Shown: positions 33,520 to 43,459 of the stretch, in pieces
Numbering within the stretch: position 1 is the stretch's first letter
Layout: every line of letters begins with the position of its first letter
NCBI GenBank assembly: GCA_032716605.1
Contig: CM064580.1
Location: 37,554,573-37,618,572, forward strand
Length of the DNA: 64,000 nt
Source of the DNA: Paralithodes platypus
Taxonomy: Eukaryota; Arthropoda; Malacostraca; Decapoda; Lithodidae
Direction of reading: 5' to 3'
Translations under genes and position numbers: made by a program
The notes under the pieces: generated by a model
What the model saw: the letters and a program-made list of their open reading frames with translations, nothing else
Told to the model about the DNA's origin: nothing
The model's database searches: none

Positions 33520-33637
33520 GTAGCCTGATATGTGCCAAGAAAGAAGTTGTTATTGTGGAAGCGATCGGTAAAGCCCATATACCTCTGCCAGCGTGCGCAG
33601 AGGTACTGTACGCCCTCTCCCGAGTTCCTCCTTTAGT

Positions 33638-34026
33638 TTAAGGGGGGGGGGGGGGCCACCGGCTTTGTTTATCTTTCTCTCCTTTTCTCTCTTTTCCTGG
33701 CTTGTATCCATTCGGCCCCATTCAGCCAACTGATTAAAGACGTTTATCCCCATCCAGGTATCGATTTCCTCCTGGCGAGCGATAGCGAGCCAGCATTGTA
33801 TGGAGAAATCCCGCTTCGCCGGAGACATTTTTCTATCGAAAAATTATAAATTTAGCTTGCTGTCAAAACAAAAATATATATATGCTGGCTCGCTACCGCT
33901 CGCCAGGAAAACATTAACACCTGGATGTGGGTAAATGTCTTAAAACAGTAGGCTGAATGGGGCCGAATGGATACAAACCTAAGAGAGCGGGAAGGAAAAA
34001 TAAAAAAGCGAGGTGGGCTCCCTTAA
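33638..34026 (+). mobile_element. MITE-B copy 3
   Basis: TTAAGGGGGGGGGGGGGCCA to GAGGTGGGCTCCCTTAA. Left arm core CTGGCGAGCGATAGCGAGCC, right arm GGCTCGCTACCGCTCGCCAG, hairpin CCGCTTCGCCGG. Its left flank duplicates that of MITE-A copy 9. Confidence 0.88.
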
Positions 34027-34103
34027 TATTGCAACTTTTTCATGACAGGATTTAAGAGCGCACTTCTAGTAGTATCGACAGTTAGAGTGAACGGTAATGC
34101 ATA

Positions 34104-34334
34104 TTTACCCTCTCACGTTCTTGACGCAATTTTGAGCCTATTAGGGATACTTTAAAGCCTGTGTTACCATCAGGGGTATTTAGAAACCTTTAGTTTAGTT
34201 ACTTCAACCTCTGCAGTTGTCTTTGAGTTAGCTGTGGGCAGAAAACTAATTTTGGAGAGGTAATTATAAGAGTGAGAGAACTCTATTTATGCTAATCTGG
34301 CAACCTCTGCGTCATAAAAACGTGAAACGGTTAA
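34104..34334 (-). mobile_element. MITE-D copy 4
   Basis: GACGCAATTTTGAGCCTATT, AACCTCTGCAGTTGTCTTTG, GGCAACCTCTGCGTCATAAA, GTGAAACGGTTAA. Its terminal TTAA (34331-34334) is also the first TTAA of MITE-C copy 6. Confidence 0.85.
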
Positions 34335-34540
34335 CCCTTTCAGTAAACGGTAACGCTGTTTATACGGAATTTTGGCTAACGTTAAACGATTTTATTTATT
34401 TATGTAGAACTTCCATAAGTTAATCGCCTGCACACTTAATCAACCAATTAACTTCAAAAGATCTTTCCCGAGACCAATAAAGTCGTTTAATTTTAGCTAG
34501 ATATATATAAATCAAATAGTCATAATACAGAAAGGGTTAG
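34331..34540 (+). mobile_element. MITE-C copy 6
   Basis: TTAACCCTTTCAGTAAACGG to CATAATACAGAAAGGGTTAG. Arms with TTTTGGCTAACGTTAAACGA and GTCGTTTAATTTTAGCTAGA. Confidence 0.75.
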
Positions 34541-34681
34541 CGTCTGATATATTCCCAAACTATAACTTGTAACTCCCAGATCAGATATGCAGTACATTAT
34601 TTCCGGAAAATTGTGTCCGCTTCACACCGGCGTTCGGTGTTCGAAATGAAAATGTAGCTACCCTGATAATAGTAATCAGTA

Positions 34682-34896
34682 TAAAGCCGGTATCACACGA
34701 GAGCTTTTATAGTCAACATTCGATGATCAAAATTTGTCTGGCAATTTCTGGAATATTTGACACTGGTATCGGAAACTATACTGGTGATAGATGAATTTAG
34801 ATGACCGAAATATTTTAAATGTTTACCCCATAAGCTGCCAGACCAGTGTTGAGGATAAATGTTGAGGGAAAAAGTGCTCGTGTGATACCGGCTTAA
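34682..34896. mobile_element. MITE-H copy 1
   Basis: TAAAGCCGGTATCACACGAG to CTCGTGTGATACCGGCTTAA. The ends are perfect inverted repeats GCCGGTATCACACGAG over 16 bp. The flanks TAAA/TTAA fit a TTAA target. Internal GTTGAGGATAAATGTTGAGG. Non-coding; the 88-residue antisense frame is incidental. Confidence 0.75.
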
Positions 34897-35039
34897 CTTG
34901 CTATGCATTGGAATGTATTGGTATTGTATAAATATATATTTATATGCACATATGTTCATAAATCATGTTTTCCAATGTTACATTTGGGGTTTCATAAATG
35001 TCGAGGGTAATTTTGCGTGTATCTAAACTAATCAATATA

Positions 35040-35120
35040 ATCTGACCTATCTATCTATCTATCTATCTATATGCTCAGGCCCAATCACCACTTTCCCTTT
35101 TTTTTTTTTTTTTTTTTTTT
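35040..35120 (+). repeat. Rep-M copy 3 (ATCT)n + GCTCAGGCCCAATC + poly-T
   Basis: (ATCT)n at 35047-35070, ATATGCTCAGGCCCAATCAC, then a T run to about 35120. The rest of Rep-M is absent, and telomere-like repeats follow instead. Confidence 0.7.
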
Positions 35121-35465
35121 TATATCGAACCTAACCTAACTCCACATAATCATAATATATCCTTATTCTATTATAGCTAATCTAGTCTAACCTTGACGTA
35201 ATATACCCTTACCTAACCTTATGTAAATGAACCTTATTTAACTTCCTACTCTAACCGAATGTATCCGAACCATAACCTAACCTAACCTAACTTAGCCTAG
35301 CCAAATTTAACTTGGCCTAACCAAACCTTGTCTATCCTAAAGTAACCTAATCTGACTTCGTATTAACTCTCTATAACCTAGGCTAACTTATCCTATCCTA
35401 ATCCACCTAGTTTAGATTAACTTACAACATAACCTAACACTAATTTAAGCTAACCTACTTCAAAG
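35121..35465 (+). repeat. Degenerate (CCTAA)n telomere-like tract
   Basis: About 340 bp in which CCTAAC/TAACC pentamers recur, with the best run CATAACCTAACCTAACCTAA at 35273-35292. CCTAA is the complement of the arthropod telomere repeat TTAGG. Heavily mutated, so an interstitial remnant and not a chromosome end. Confidence 0.7.
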
Positions 35466-35505
35466 TCTGCACGAATTAATCTGTAATATGGACGACAAGA
35501 CATGT

Positions 35506-35841
35506 TTAATGGAAGATTTCCACTTGAGGGATTTTTTTCTGGATCCCTTTCTCCCTTAAGCTTAGCCCCATTGCTTTTGAGATATTAGACTTTCGCCCCA
35601 TTAGTTTGGCGATTTTAAGAACATTTCCCCCATTTCTGTCAATTTTAAGACCTTTCATGCCATGTAGGTGTCGACTTTTTCCTTGTGAGCGATAGCGAGC
35701 TTGTAATTTAAGAGGAACCGGCCCTTTGACCGGGAAATTTTTCTACCGAAATATGTACACATTTATCTTGAAAGGGAGTCTAGGGAGTGTAATTTTATGC
35801 TTGATGGAGGTCTAGGAAACACACTAGAAACCTCCCCTTAA
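35506..35841 (+). mobile_element. MITE-A copy 10 (CCACTTGAGGG subfamily)
   Basis: TTAATGGAAGATTTCCACTT, then GAGGGATTTTTTTCTGG, to AAACCTCCCCTTAA. Hairpin 1 is changed to CCGGCCCTTTGACCGG. Closest relative in the window is copy 6. Confidence 0.88.
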
Positions 35842-35880
35842 TGCAACCCTATATTATCTTGGTGGCATAAAGCTGTACAG

Positions 35881-36097
35881 TTAAGATGGTATCACACTAG
35901 AGCTTTTTCACTCAACATTTATCCTCAACACTGGTCTGGCAGCTTATGTGGTCAAGATTTAAATTATTTCGGTTGTTTAAATTAATTGATCATCAGTCTA
36001 GTTTCCTATACCAGTGCCAAATATTCCATTAATGTTGTCAGAAAAAAGTTGACCATCCAATGTAGACTATAAAATCTCTCGTGTGATACCGGCTTTA
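35881..36097. mobile_element. MITE-H copy 2
   Basis: TTAAGATGGTATCACACTAG to CTCGTGTGATACCGGCTTTA. Opposite internal orientation to copy 1. The left end has two mismatches to the family end. Confidence 0.75.
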
Positions 36098-36109
36098 GTA
36101 GTGTGAACA

Positions 36110-36300
36110 TTAACCCTTTCTGTAAACGATGAAGCCATATTCTACATTTTAGTTTCTTGCCATTAGGCAATTTAATTTAATTTAGGAAGAACCTGTGGGC
36201 GTTAAATGGTTGATGAGATTATTTTTACCCCATTGATTCCTTAAAATCTTTCTTAAGCTGCATAATACCGCCAGATAATGGAATAAATGGAAAATGAGTC
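36110..36300 (+). mobile_element. MITE-C copy 7, right end missing
   Basis: TTAACCCTTTCTGTAAACGA, TTTAGGAAGAACCTGTGGGC, AAATCTTTCTTAAGCTGCAT. It is cut near 36300 where a LINE tail begins. Confidence 0.7.
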
Positions 36301-36470
36301 ATCCTATGACTTGAACTGCTTCAAGCTGCGTGTGTCCTGATATTTTGACTCTAGATTACCTTGGATTTGGCTCCCATCACTCTTTCAATTTGAGGTGGGT
36401 TGGGGGCGGGGGGGGGACACTCGTTACAGGCAGCTTTGCCGCTTGTCTCTTTCATACACATAACAATGGG
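36301..36470 (+). mobile_element. 5'-truncated LINE 3' tail
   Basis: ATGACTTGAACTGCTTCAAG, ATTTTGACTCTAGATTACCT, CCCATCACTCTTTCAATTTG, ACTCGTTACAGGCAGCTTTG, TCTCTTTCATACACAT. Same family as 27.0 kb. Confidence 0.7.
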
Positions 36471-37374
36471 GGAAGGGGGATAATAAAACACTGAGCAAGG
36501 TTCTGAAATGGTGGTACCGACTAAATACCATTTACATACAGTATTTTAAATATTAGCGATAACCTGTTAACTAATACATTTTGGAATCAAGGTTTCCTAT
36601 TTTCTTTGAATTTATACAGTCACCAATTAGTCTCCCTAACAATGATCCAGCGAGATCCCGTGTTGTCGAGTTTTAGGACAAGACCTGGGAGTTCATCAGG
36701 CTCTCATTTTCACACTAATTACATCTAAACAAGTGTTAGTGTTCTCTATAATCATGCGTTGTGCATATTATATGTAACCCTATCCGATACCAATATTGTT
36801 TGGTAGCCAAATAAATGTCCATATACAGCAGCTGTGAAGCTTAAGCATTCTCAAAAGTCTGAATTATCGTATATTCGCCACTTTCCTCTTGCCTACGATA
36901 ATAGCCCAATAAACACAATTATACTGCCTTTTCTATGGTATCAATGACATAAATGTATAGCATATAACTGCATTCAATGCCAGGAATGTATGTTAGAAAA
37001 TTTAAAAATACACCATATTCTTTTAGTTTGGAAGGCTACTCAGTGATGGATATAGCCGGAGTATCGATATTTAAATATCCCGAGGACAGGAAAGCAGCAC
37101 CTATCTACTGAAGTGGCCACTTGTGTCATTACCCTGGTAGGGAGAATTACTATACATGTAGGTTCCCACTGAATATATTTAACACAATTTGGTTATTCCG
37201 TACACATGGCTGGGGGATAACGCCATGTTAAGCTTAAGGGTGTCAAGGCCTGTAACCCATATTGGGCCCATGCAATCATCAACAATTGTATAAATTAGCT
37301 TGTAGTAAATATGAATTGTTATAGCAGGCATCATGGCAATCTAGTGTTTACTACTCATGGTCATTGGTCACTTT
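36471..37374. other. No gene recognised
   Basis: Mixed, mostly AT-rich DNA without open frames or repeats identified by eye. Confidence 0.45.
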
Positions 37375-37525
37375 GGAGCGGGTATATTTATTTACCAAAT
37401 ATCTCAAAATTAATCCAACGATTTGAACGAAACTTAGCTGGTACCTATATATACTTAATATATCATTACAAGACTAGTAGATGACGCCTGCACCCTAATT
37501 CCAGTTCCCCATGATCCTAAGCATA
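37375..37525 (+). repeat. Dispersed repeat shared with 38495-38637
   Basis: AAATATCTCAAAATTAATCC, TTAGCTGGTACCTATATA, AGATGACGCCTGCACCCTAA, TTCCCCATGATCCTAAGCAT. The second copy preserves the same order, with MITE-A copy 12 placed right after its GATCCTAAGCATACGAACAC. Confidence 0.65.
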
Positions 37526-37705
37526 CAATAACTTAATACTTTCTATTCCTTAGCCAAGTTTCTTCAAAGTATATTGAACACAAACTCAATACACCCAAAT
37601 AATTTCCATTGTGGAGGAGATATAAGAGTGCAGGGAGCGAGAAAACCAATAAATAATATCTCCACCCTTCTGCCCACCCTGCTATAAACAATACAGCCAC
37701 ACCCG

Positions 37706-38096
37706 TTAAGGAAGTAGTGCTTGTTTTTCGGGACCCCTTTCTCCCTCGTGTTGAGCCTCATTAGTTTTGATATTTTAAGACTGTCGTGTCGGCCCATTAT
37801 TTTGGCGATTTTAACACCTTTCGCCCAATTTCGTTGTCAATTTTAAGACCTTTCGTGCATTTTAGGTGTAGGTGTCGCTTTTCTCCTAGCGAGCGATAGC
37901 GAGCCTGTAATTCTAAGAGGAACCGGCCTTCGGCCGGGACTTTTTCTACCGAAAAATTTACAAATTTATCTTGAAAAGGGGTATAGAGGGTGTTTTCTCT
38001 AAGCTTGACGGAGGGCCAGCGAGGAAGCTAAAACATATATGAATAAATTAATTAATAGACAAACAATCCAGCCACTAGCCCGTTAAACCAATAACC
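37706..38096 (+). mobile_element. MITE-A copy 11
   Basis: GTTAAGGAAGTAGTGCTTG to GCCACTAGCCCGTTAA. Diverged termini, but core GCGAGCGATAGCGAGCC and hairpin CCGGCCTTCGGCCGG are intact. A short GGTGTAGGTGTC duplication lies near 37866. Confidence 0.85.
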
Positions 38097-38199
38097 CCCT
38101 AAGAAAATGGAATGTGCCCCATTCCTCATATTGCCGTTGCCAATAAACAAATTCATGGTTTATAATGCATTTGCACCTCCTCATATTGCTGCTGGGCGG

Positions 38200-38293
38200 A
38201 CTTTGAGAGCATGAGTCGCATTCTTGTGTGGATGAATTGCGTTTTTGGTTGCGTAGACAAACAAAACAAAAAAATGGGGGTGGGCCTGAGCAT

Positions 38294-38330
<37 letters not shown>

Positions 38331-38335
38331 CAGAC
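38200..38335 (-). repeat. Rep-M copy 4 with (GATA)n
   Basis: GTGGGCCTGAGCATATAGAT followed by GATA repeats to 38332. As in copy 3, the CAGGCCC end abuts the tetranucleotide tract. Confidence 0.6.
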
Positions 38336-38454
38336 AAAACGGAGGCCTCTTAATGACCGACTGTTGTTGTTGCTCTTGTTTTACTAATCTATAATTATAT
38401 CCCCTAATCTAATTTAAATATCCACTCAACAGGGCATGGATTTGTAGTCACTCC

Positions 38455-38480
38455 TGTGTGTGTGTGTGTGTGTGTGTGTG
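38455..38480. repeat. (GT)n microsatellite
   Basis: GT run of about 13 units. Confidence 0.95.
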
Positions 38481-38494
38481 TTTCTCTGTTTGAA

Positions 38495-38635
38495 TATGAA
38501 ATATCTCAAAAAGGAAATTCTGAATTTTAACCATACCTAGTTGGTACCTATAAATGTTAAGTTATCGTTACAATTAGATGACGCCCACACCCTTGTGCCA
38601 GTTCTCCATGATCCTAAGCATACGAACACTTGGAT
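38495..38635 (+). repeat. Second copy of the 37375-37525 repeat
   Basis: AAATATCTCAAAAAGGAAAT, TAGTTGGTACCTATAAATGT, AGATGACGCCCACACCCTTG, TCTCCATGATCCTAAGCATA. Confidence 0.65.
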
Positions 38636-39005
38636 TTAAGGGGGGATGGGCCGGTTTTCTGGACCACTTTCTCCCACATGTTTAGCCCCATTAGTTTTCA
38701 GATGTTAAGATGTTTGCCCCATTAGTTTGGCGATTTTAAGACCTTTCGCCCAATATCGTCGTTAATTTTTAGACCTTTCGTGCTATTTAGGTGTCGATTT
38801 TTTCCCTGGCGAACGATAGTGAGCCTGTAATGTTGGAAGAACCGGCCTTCGGCCGGGAAATTTTTCTACCGAAAAATGTACAAATTAATCTAAAAGGGGG
38901 ATCTAATGGATGTTTTTTTTAAATTTGATGGAGGTCTAGGGAGGAAACTAGAAAAATAATGAATACATGCAAAAATCGCCCAACAAGTGAACCATCTCTC
39001 TTTAA
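38636..39005 (+). mobile_element. MITE-A copy 12
   Basis: TTAAGGGGGGATGGGCCGG to AACCATCTCTCTTTAA. Core GGCGAACGATAGTGAGCC and hairpin CCGGCCTTCGGCCGG. TTAA at both ends. Confidence 0.85.
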
Positions 39006-39503
39006 TCAAAGCAGAACATTCAGTGCGCAATGTATCAATAGCTTCCTCTCTCTCCAACACCCCTTCTCCCCTCTCTACACTCTTCAGAAACATTGGAAAA
39101 GTAGAATGTAGATACGAGGTGCCGTTGTAAATGCTTATCCCTCAATACCTTCACCTGACCTGACCTGTATACAATGCATCATTATTGGATACCATGCATA
39201 ACTGTATATTGCGTTCTTGAATGACCTGTGTTCTTTATTGCATGATTTGCGGTAATTCTAGCATGCAATATGTAATATGTTTGACTGTTTAATTACTTCA
39301 AGCATGATTTGCATGCTTCACGTAATTCATTCTTTCCTTCATGCTTGATGAAGTTGATGCTCTCTTGCAGATTTCCAATATTTGTGAATGTTTCACGGTG
39401 TTCTAAATTATGCAAGCATTCGCGTTGTTATTTATTGGAAATGTGGGATTCTTTGCAACACTCGTTAATATTCGTGCGTGATCCGTATCTGAACATAATG
39501 TAA

Positions 39504-39575
<72 letters not shown>

Positions 39576-39803
39576 CCCCTCTCTCTCTCTCTTTCTCTCG
39601 CTCTCTCTCTCTCTCTCTCTCTTTCTCGATAGAACAAGTTGAAATCTGTCTGACATAACTGTCATGCACATTTTGCGACATAATTTACACCGTTCTCTCA
39701 TTTGTACTTTATTTTCTCTATTTTCTTTTATATTTGTATATTTTGCAGTAAATGCAGCTGTTCGTATGTTTTTTCCTTCTTGCATTCAAAAAGTCCTTCC
39801 TGT
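39006..39803. other. No gene; (CT)n at 39510-39626
   Basis: Long CT microsatellite of about 115 bp. Glutamate/arginine-rich antisense frames across it (69-106 residues) are artefacts. The remainder is AT-rich. Confidence 0.75.
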
Positions 39804-40017
39804 TTAACCCATACAATACCGGTGACTTCCTTTTCTTTATATTGTGGCAAATGTTTGACGATTTTCTTCAGATTAGGAAGGACCTCTAGCAATAATATGG
39901 CTTCAAACTATCTCAACCCACCATTTTAACTACTAAAGATCCTTCCTAAGCTGCATAACATCGTCTCAATATAGAACTAATTAGAAAATAACACGTCGCT
40001 GGTACTCAAAGGGTTAA
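39804..40017 (+). mobile_element. MITE-C copy 8
   Basis: TTAACCCATACAATACCGGTG to CGTCGCTGGTACTCAAAGGG plus TTAA. Clear arms: ATTAGGAAGGACCTCTAGCA and GATCCTTCCTAAGCTGCATA. Confidence 0.85.
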
Positions 40018-41010
40018 TTGTCTGTCTTTCTGGCATAACTTCCTTCCTATTCCAAATGTTGTCTCTCTGTTCTGACTGAATGTCCTTTACCTCTTGATTA
40101 GTATTATTTCCCGAAATATTGTTCCCTTTCCTTCTGATTATTTCTTCTCTTCAGTATAGTTAGTGTATTTACTGCATAACCATAATTATTGATATTCATT
40201 CGCTCACTGTTTTAATTTTCTATATCTCTTTCTTCTCCCGTTTTTTTCCTCTCCTTATTCCCTATTTTCTTCCTCCTTGTCTCTTCCCGTTGCTTCATTT
40301 ATCTTCCTTTGCTTCTTTTTCACCCTTTAATATTTTGTTCGTTTATTCTTCTATTTCTCCCCCTTTGCGTTCCTTCTCTCCTTACTCTTTCACTATCACT
40401 AATTGTCTTGGTCTTGTTTGGTTTGTCTATCATTCCTGGATAACCGTTTTCTTATTCCTAAACAACTTCCTTTATTGCTTAATTGTTATATATTTATCTC
40501 GCTATAATTTGTGTTCTTTACCTCTAGATTGTCGCTTGTTATAGTATATTTTCCTCGTTTAATGTTTTCTCGTTCTCCATATTATTGTCTTTCTCCCCTT
40601 TATTATAATCTTCCAAGTGTTCACCATCTTTCCAGCCCGATTTTACTTATATTTTGTATTATAGTATCCGACTTGTTATTATTTTCAATGTGTTTTTCTC
40701 TTCCTAGGTTTATTGTTTACTTCCTTTCCTCATTCCAGATTATAGGTTTCATTCCTCTGCTTCCCCGCGTGATTCACATTCTTGTTTCTCCCCAGTCAGT
40801 TCTTGAATCTGGTCCCACAAGCATTCTTTACATATCTTGGGCTCTCCCTCAAACACGCCCACACACGAAAATTCACAATTTGTTTTTGTCCACACTCATG
40901 TACACACTATCTCTCACATACATATGCATCCTCTTCTGTACATACATACAGTGTACTGTACACTCACTCACATTCTCACATATCAAATATATATACATAA
41001 CTACACAAAA
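40018..41010 (+). other. 1-kb pyrimidine-rich stretch, no supported gene
   Basis: The plus strand is strongly T/C-rich from about 40020 to 40850. This keeps one frame open for 168 codons (40511-41017), but the product (starting MFFTSRLSLVIVYFPRLMFS) is what translated T/C-rich DNA gives: Phe, Leu, Ser, Ile, Tyr with no domain. CA/TA-rich words follow at 40855-41060. Confidence 0.5.
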
Positions 41011-41971
41011 TGTATAATTGTATATGCATACATACATATACTGTACTGTACATAGGCACACACACCACACTCTTCTCTCTGTTGCTGCGTACTATCGCCA
41101 TCATATCAGTTTCCTTGTATTAGGAATGCAAAACTCTTGTTATAACATGAGGCTCACTATATTATAAGTTGCTGCAGAAATCAAGACTGAAATGACGCCC
41201 CTAAAATGTCTCGTGTGGAAGAACAAATGCTAGCAACTGTAGCCTGCTTTAGAGTTCATCAGTTCACCGATAAGCTTGATATTAACCTGTGCACATTTAA
41301 GTGACCAATAATCATTATTTTCAAACAGTTATGAGTGCTAGGAATCAAGTCTGACGAATGCGTATTTCTATATAATTATATCAAATCAAACATTAGAAGC
41401 GGGTTTGTATATATTATCTTTCTCATACAATAAGCTCTATATATCACTATAACTTATAGCTCTAAAACACCTTAGAACAAAATAAACCAAAAATTTTGCA
41501 TGGTCGTACGAGTGCGAGCGAGAACCGCAAGGATATATTCTTGTGATATTATATTCATATCAAATATACTATTGATGATAAGCAAAATCTGATTGGATTT
41601 TGGAAAATGTGTGAGAAATTATATTTATTTCATATATATAAACATAAAACATTTTGTCCGCATCAATTTTACGATGATTATTTAATTTGTTGTTAGTTTT
41701 GCTACTGTAATATACAGTATGTATTGTAGATTTGCCTTACCTCTTTCTATTGAGATATAATACATTGTAATAAACGTACCGGTAATTTATGTTGCTCAAC
41801 ATCGATGTCAAATTTATATTTTGGTTACACATGGATATTTTTTGCTGATCAAATACTGATTATTATCTTATTAATATATAACAACCATTGATGATAAATA
41901 CAGTCTGTTGACACATCTGGAATGAGCATGATTTTTTTCTTTTATACAAAAACAAATTATTGCTCAGCCTG
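41011..41971. other. No gene recognised
   Basis: AT-rich, nothing identified. Confidence 0.45.
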
Positions 41972-42206
41972 TTAACCCTTTCACGCATTTATGATGCAAA
42001 GGTTGCCAGATTAGCAATAAGAAATAGAGTTCTTTCACTCAAATAATTACCTCTCCAAAATTAGTTTTCTGCCCACAGCTAACTGAAAGACAACTGCAGA
42101 GGTTGAAGTAACTAAACTAAAGGTTTCTAAATACCCCTGATGGTAACAAAGGCTGTAAAGTATCCCCAATAGGCTAAAAAACGCGTCATATGTCGGAGAG
42201 AGTTAA
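41972..42206 (+). mobile_element. MITE-D copy 5
   Basis: TTAACCCTTTCACGCATTTA to CATATGTCGGAGAGAGTTAA, TTAA on both sides. Very close to copies 2 and 3. Confidence 0.9.
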
Positions 42207-42284
42207 CAAAATGATGATGGTGTATAACTGTATACTAGGAAAAGCGATTAAATATTTTTTATAAAGCCATTTTCAATTCAATGG

Positions 42285-42513
42285 GTGGTCTTGCCAAAGG
42301 CAAATGTAGCGGAATATTGCTAACTATTAGTGAATATTGCCAATGTATGTAGTAATGCTGCGGGTATGGATACAATCATCTAAAATTAATAAAATAATCT
42401 AATAGTTGCCAAAATATAGCGAAAAAAATTCACCGGTATTGAATGGGATAAGCACTCAGGAGTGCCTCAATGATCCCTATTATAGCGGAAAATCACCCAC
42501 TCTGATTGGGTTA
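42285..42513 (+). repeat. Rep-K copy 4 with an embedded MITE-C remnant (42365-42448)
   Basis: TGCCAAAGGCAAATGTAGCG (42292), AGTAATGCTGCGG (42350), then MITE-C right half (AATAATCTAATAGTTGCC, TTCACCGGTATTGAATGGG), then Rep-K again: AGGAGTGCCTCAATGATCCC, TATAGCGGAAAAT, TGATTGGGTTAA. Confidence 0.55.
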
Positions 42514-42519
42514 ATATCT

Positions 42520-42544
42520 CTCTATCTCTCTCTCTCTCTCTCTG

Positions 42545-42583
<39 letters not shown>

Positions 42584-42584
42584 C
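42520..42584. repeat. (CT)n and (TA)n microsatellites
   Basis: CT run at 42520-42542, then TATATA to 42583, next to a LINE tail. Confidence 0.9.
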
Positions 42585-42735
42585 TTTTGTCTATGTGAGT
42601 GAGGGAGACAAAAGGCAGAACTGCCTGTAACGAGTGCCTCCCCCTGAGTTGAAAGAGTGACAGGGCCAACATCAAGGGACGTTCGAGCCAATATGCTTGA
42701 ACACATGGAGTTTGAAGCAATTTTAATTATATATA
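42585..42735 (-). mobile_element. 5'-truncated LINE 3' tail
   Basis: In plus orientation: GTGAGGGAGACAAAAGGCAG, AACTGCCTGTAACGAGTGCC, GAGTTGAAAGAGTGACAGGG, TTGAACACATGGAGTTTGAA. It is flanked by TA on the left and by ATATATATACC plus (CA)n on the right. Confidence 0.7.
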
Positions 42736-43091
42736 TACCACACACACACACACACACAAACACATACACATGTAGACTATCTGTAGACAACAAACTAAAT
42801 CTCCTCCCATTTTAAACACAACCCCTACTAAAATCCTCAGGAAGCCTGTCTAATATTCGCGAACCAACATGACATTTTTACCCAGAAATTGTCAACCATT
42901 ATATCGTAAGTGCAAAACATGTGGATATTGTAGACACAAGGTTGGCTGAATGAATGATTAGATAAAATATATAACATAGAGGCCTCGGAGTTTATTGAAA
43001 TTTTATTTTACACCGCTGCTAACAAGCGGTTTTCCTTAGCTGAGTAAATCGACCAAATTTAACCAGAATACTATGAAAGTGATGTCGTAGT
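42736..43091. other. No gene; (CA)n at 42741-42758
   Basis: AT-rich. Nothing else identified. Confidence 0.5.
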
Positions 43092-43459
43092 TTAAGGGGA
43101 GGCAGACCGTTTTTCTGGACCTCCTCCCTAATGTTTAGCCCACTAGTGTTGAGATTATAAGATGTTCGGCCCATTAGTTTGGCGATTTTAACACCTTTCG
43201 CCCCATTTCGTTGTAAATTTTAAGACCTTTCTTGCCATTTAGGTGTCTATTATTTTCTGGCGAGCGATAGCGAGCCTGCAATTTTAAGAGGAACCGGCCT
43301 TCGGCCGGGAAATTTTTCTACCGAAAAATTTACACATTTATCTTGATGAGGTGGTCTAGGGGGTGTTTTTCTAAGCTTGATGGAGGTCTAGGGAGGAAAC
43401 TAAAAAAATATATGAATACATTAATTAATAGACCAAACAAACGGCCAGTCTCTCCTTAG
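43092..43459 (+). mobile_element. MITE-A copy 13
   Basis: TTAAGGGGAGGCAGACCG to GGCCAGTCTCTCCTTAG. Core CTGGCGAGCGATAGCGAGCC and both hairpins intact. Confidence 0.9.

Larger units (their letters stand above)
32415..33637 (+). repeat. Host repeat with ACCTCCGCC / CCTCTGCC ends, interrupted by three MITEs
   Basis: ATTACCTCCGCCAAACAAG at 32430 and the recurring block GCGCCAAGGAAGAAAATATT (32560), GCGCCAAGAAGGACGTTGTG (33053), GTGCCAAGAAAGAAGTTG (33534), each followed by TGGAAGCGATCGGTA and ACCTCTGCCAGCGTGCGCAG. It resembles a widespread animal repeat whose ends read CCTCCGCC and inner part ACTGATCTTCACAACATTTGG; this is from general knowledge, not a search. MITE-A copies 8 and 9 and MITE-B copy 3 lie in or beside successive duplicates. 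Confidence 0.55.

Noticed and set aside
40511..41017. 168-codon hydrophobic frame that might be a membrane protein
   Set aside because: The DNA is T/C-rich in all frames. There is no domain, and residue use follows composition.
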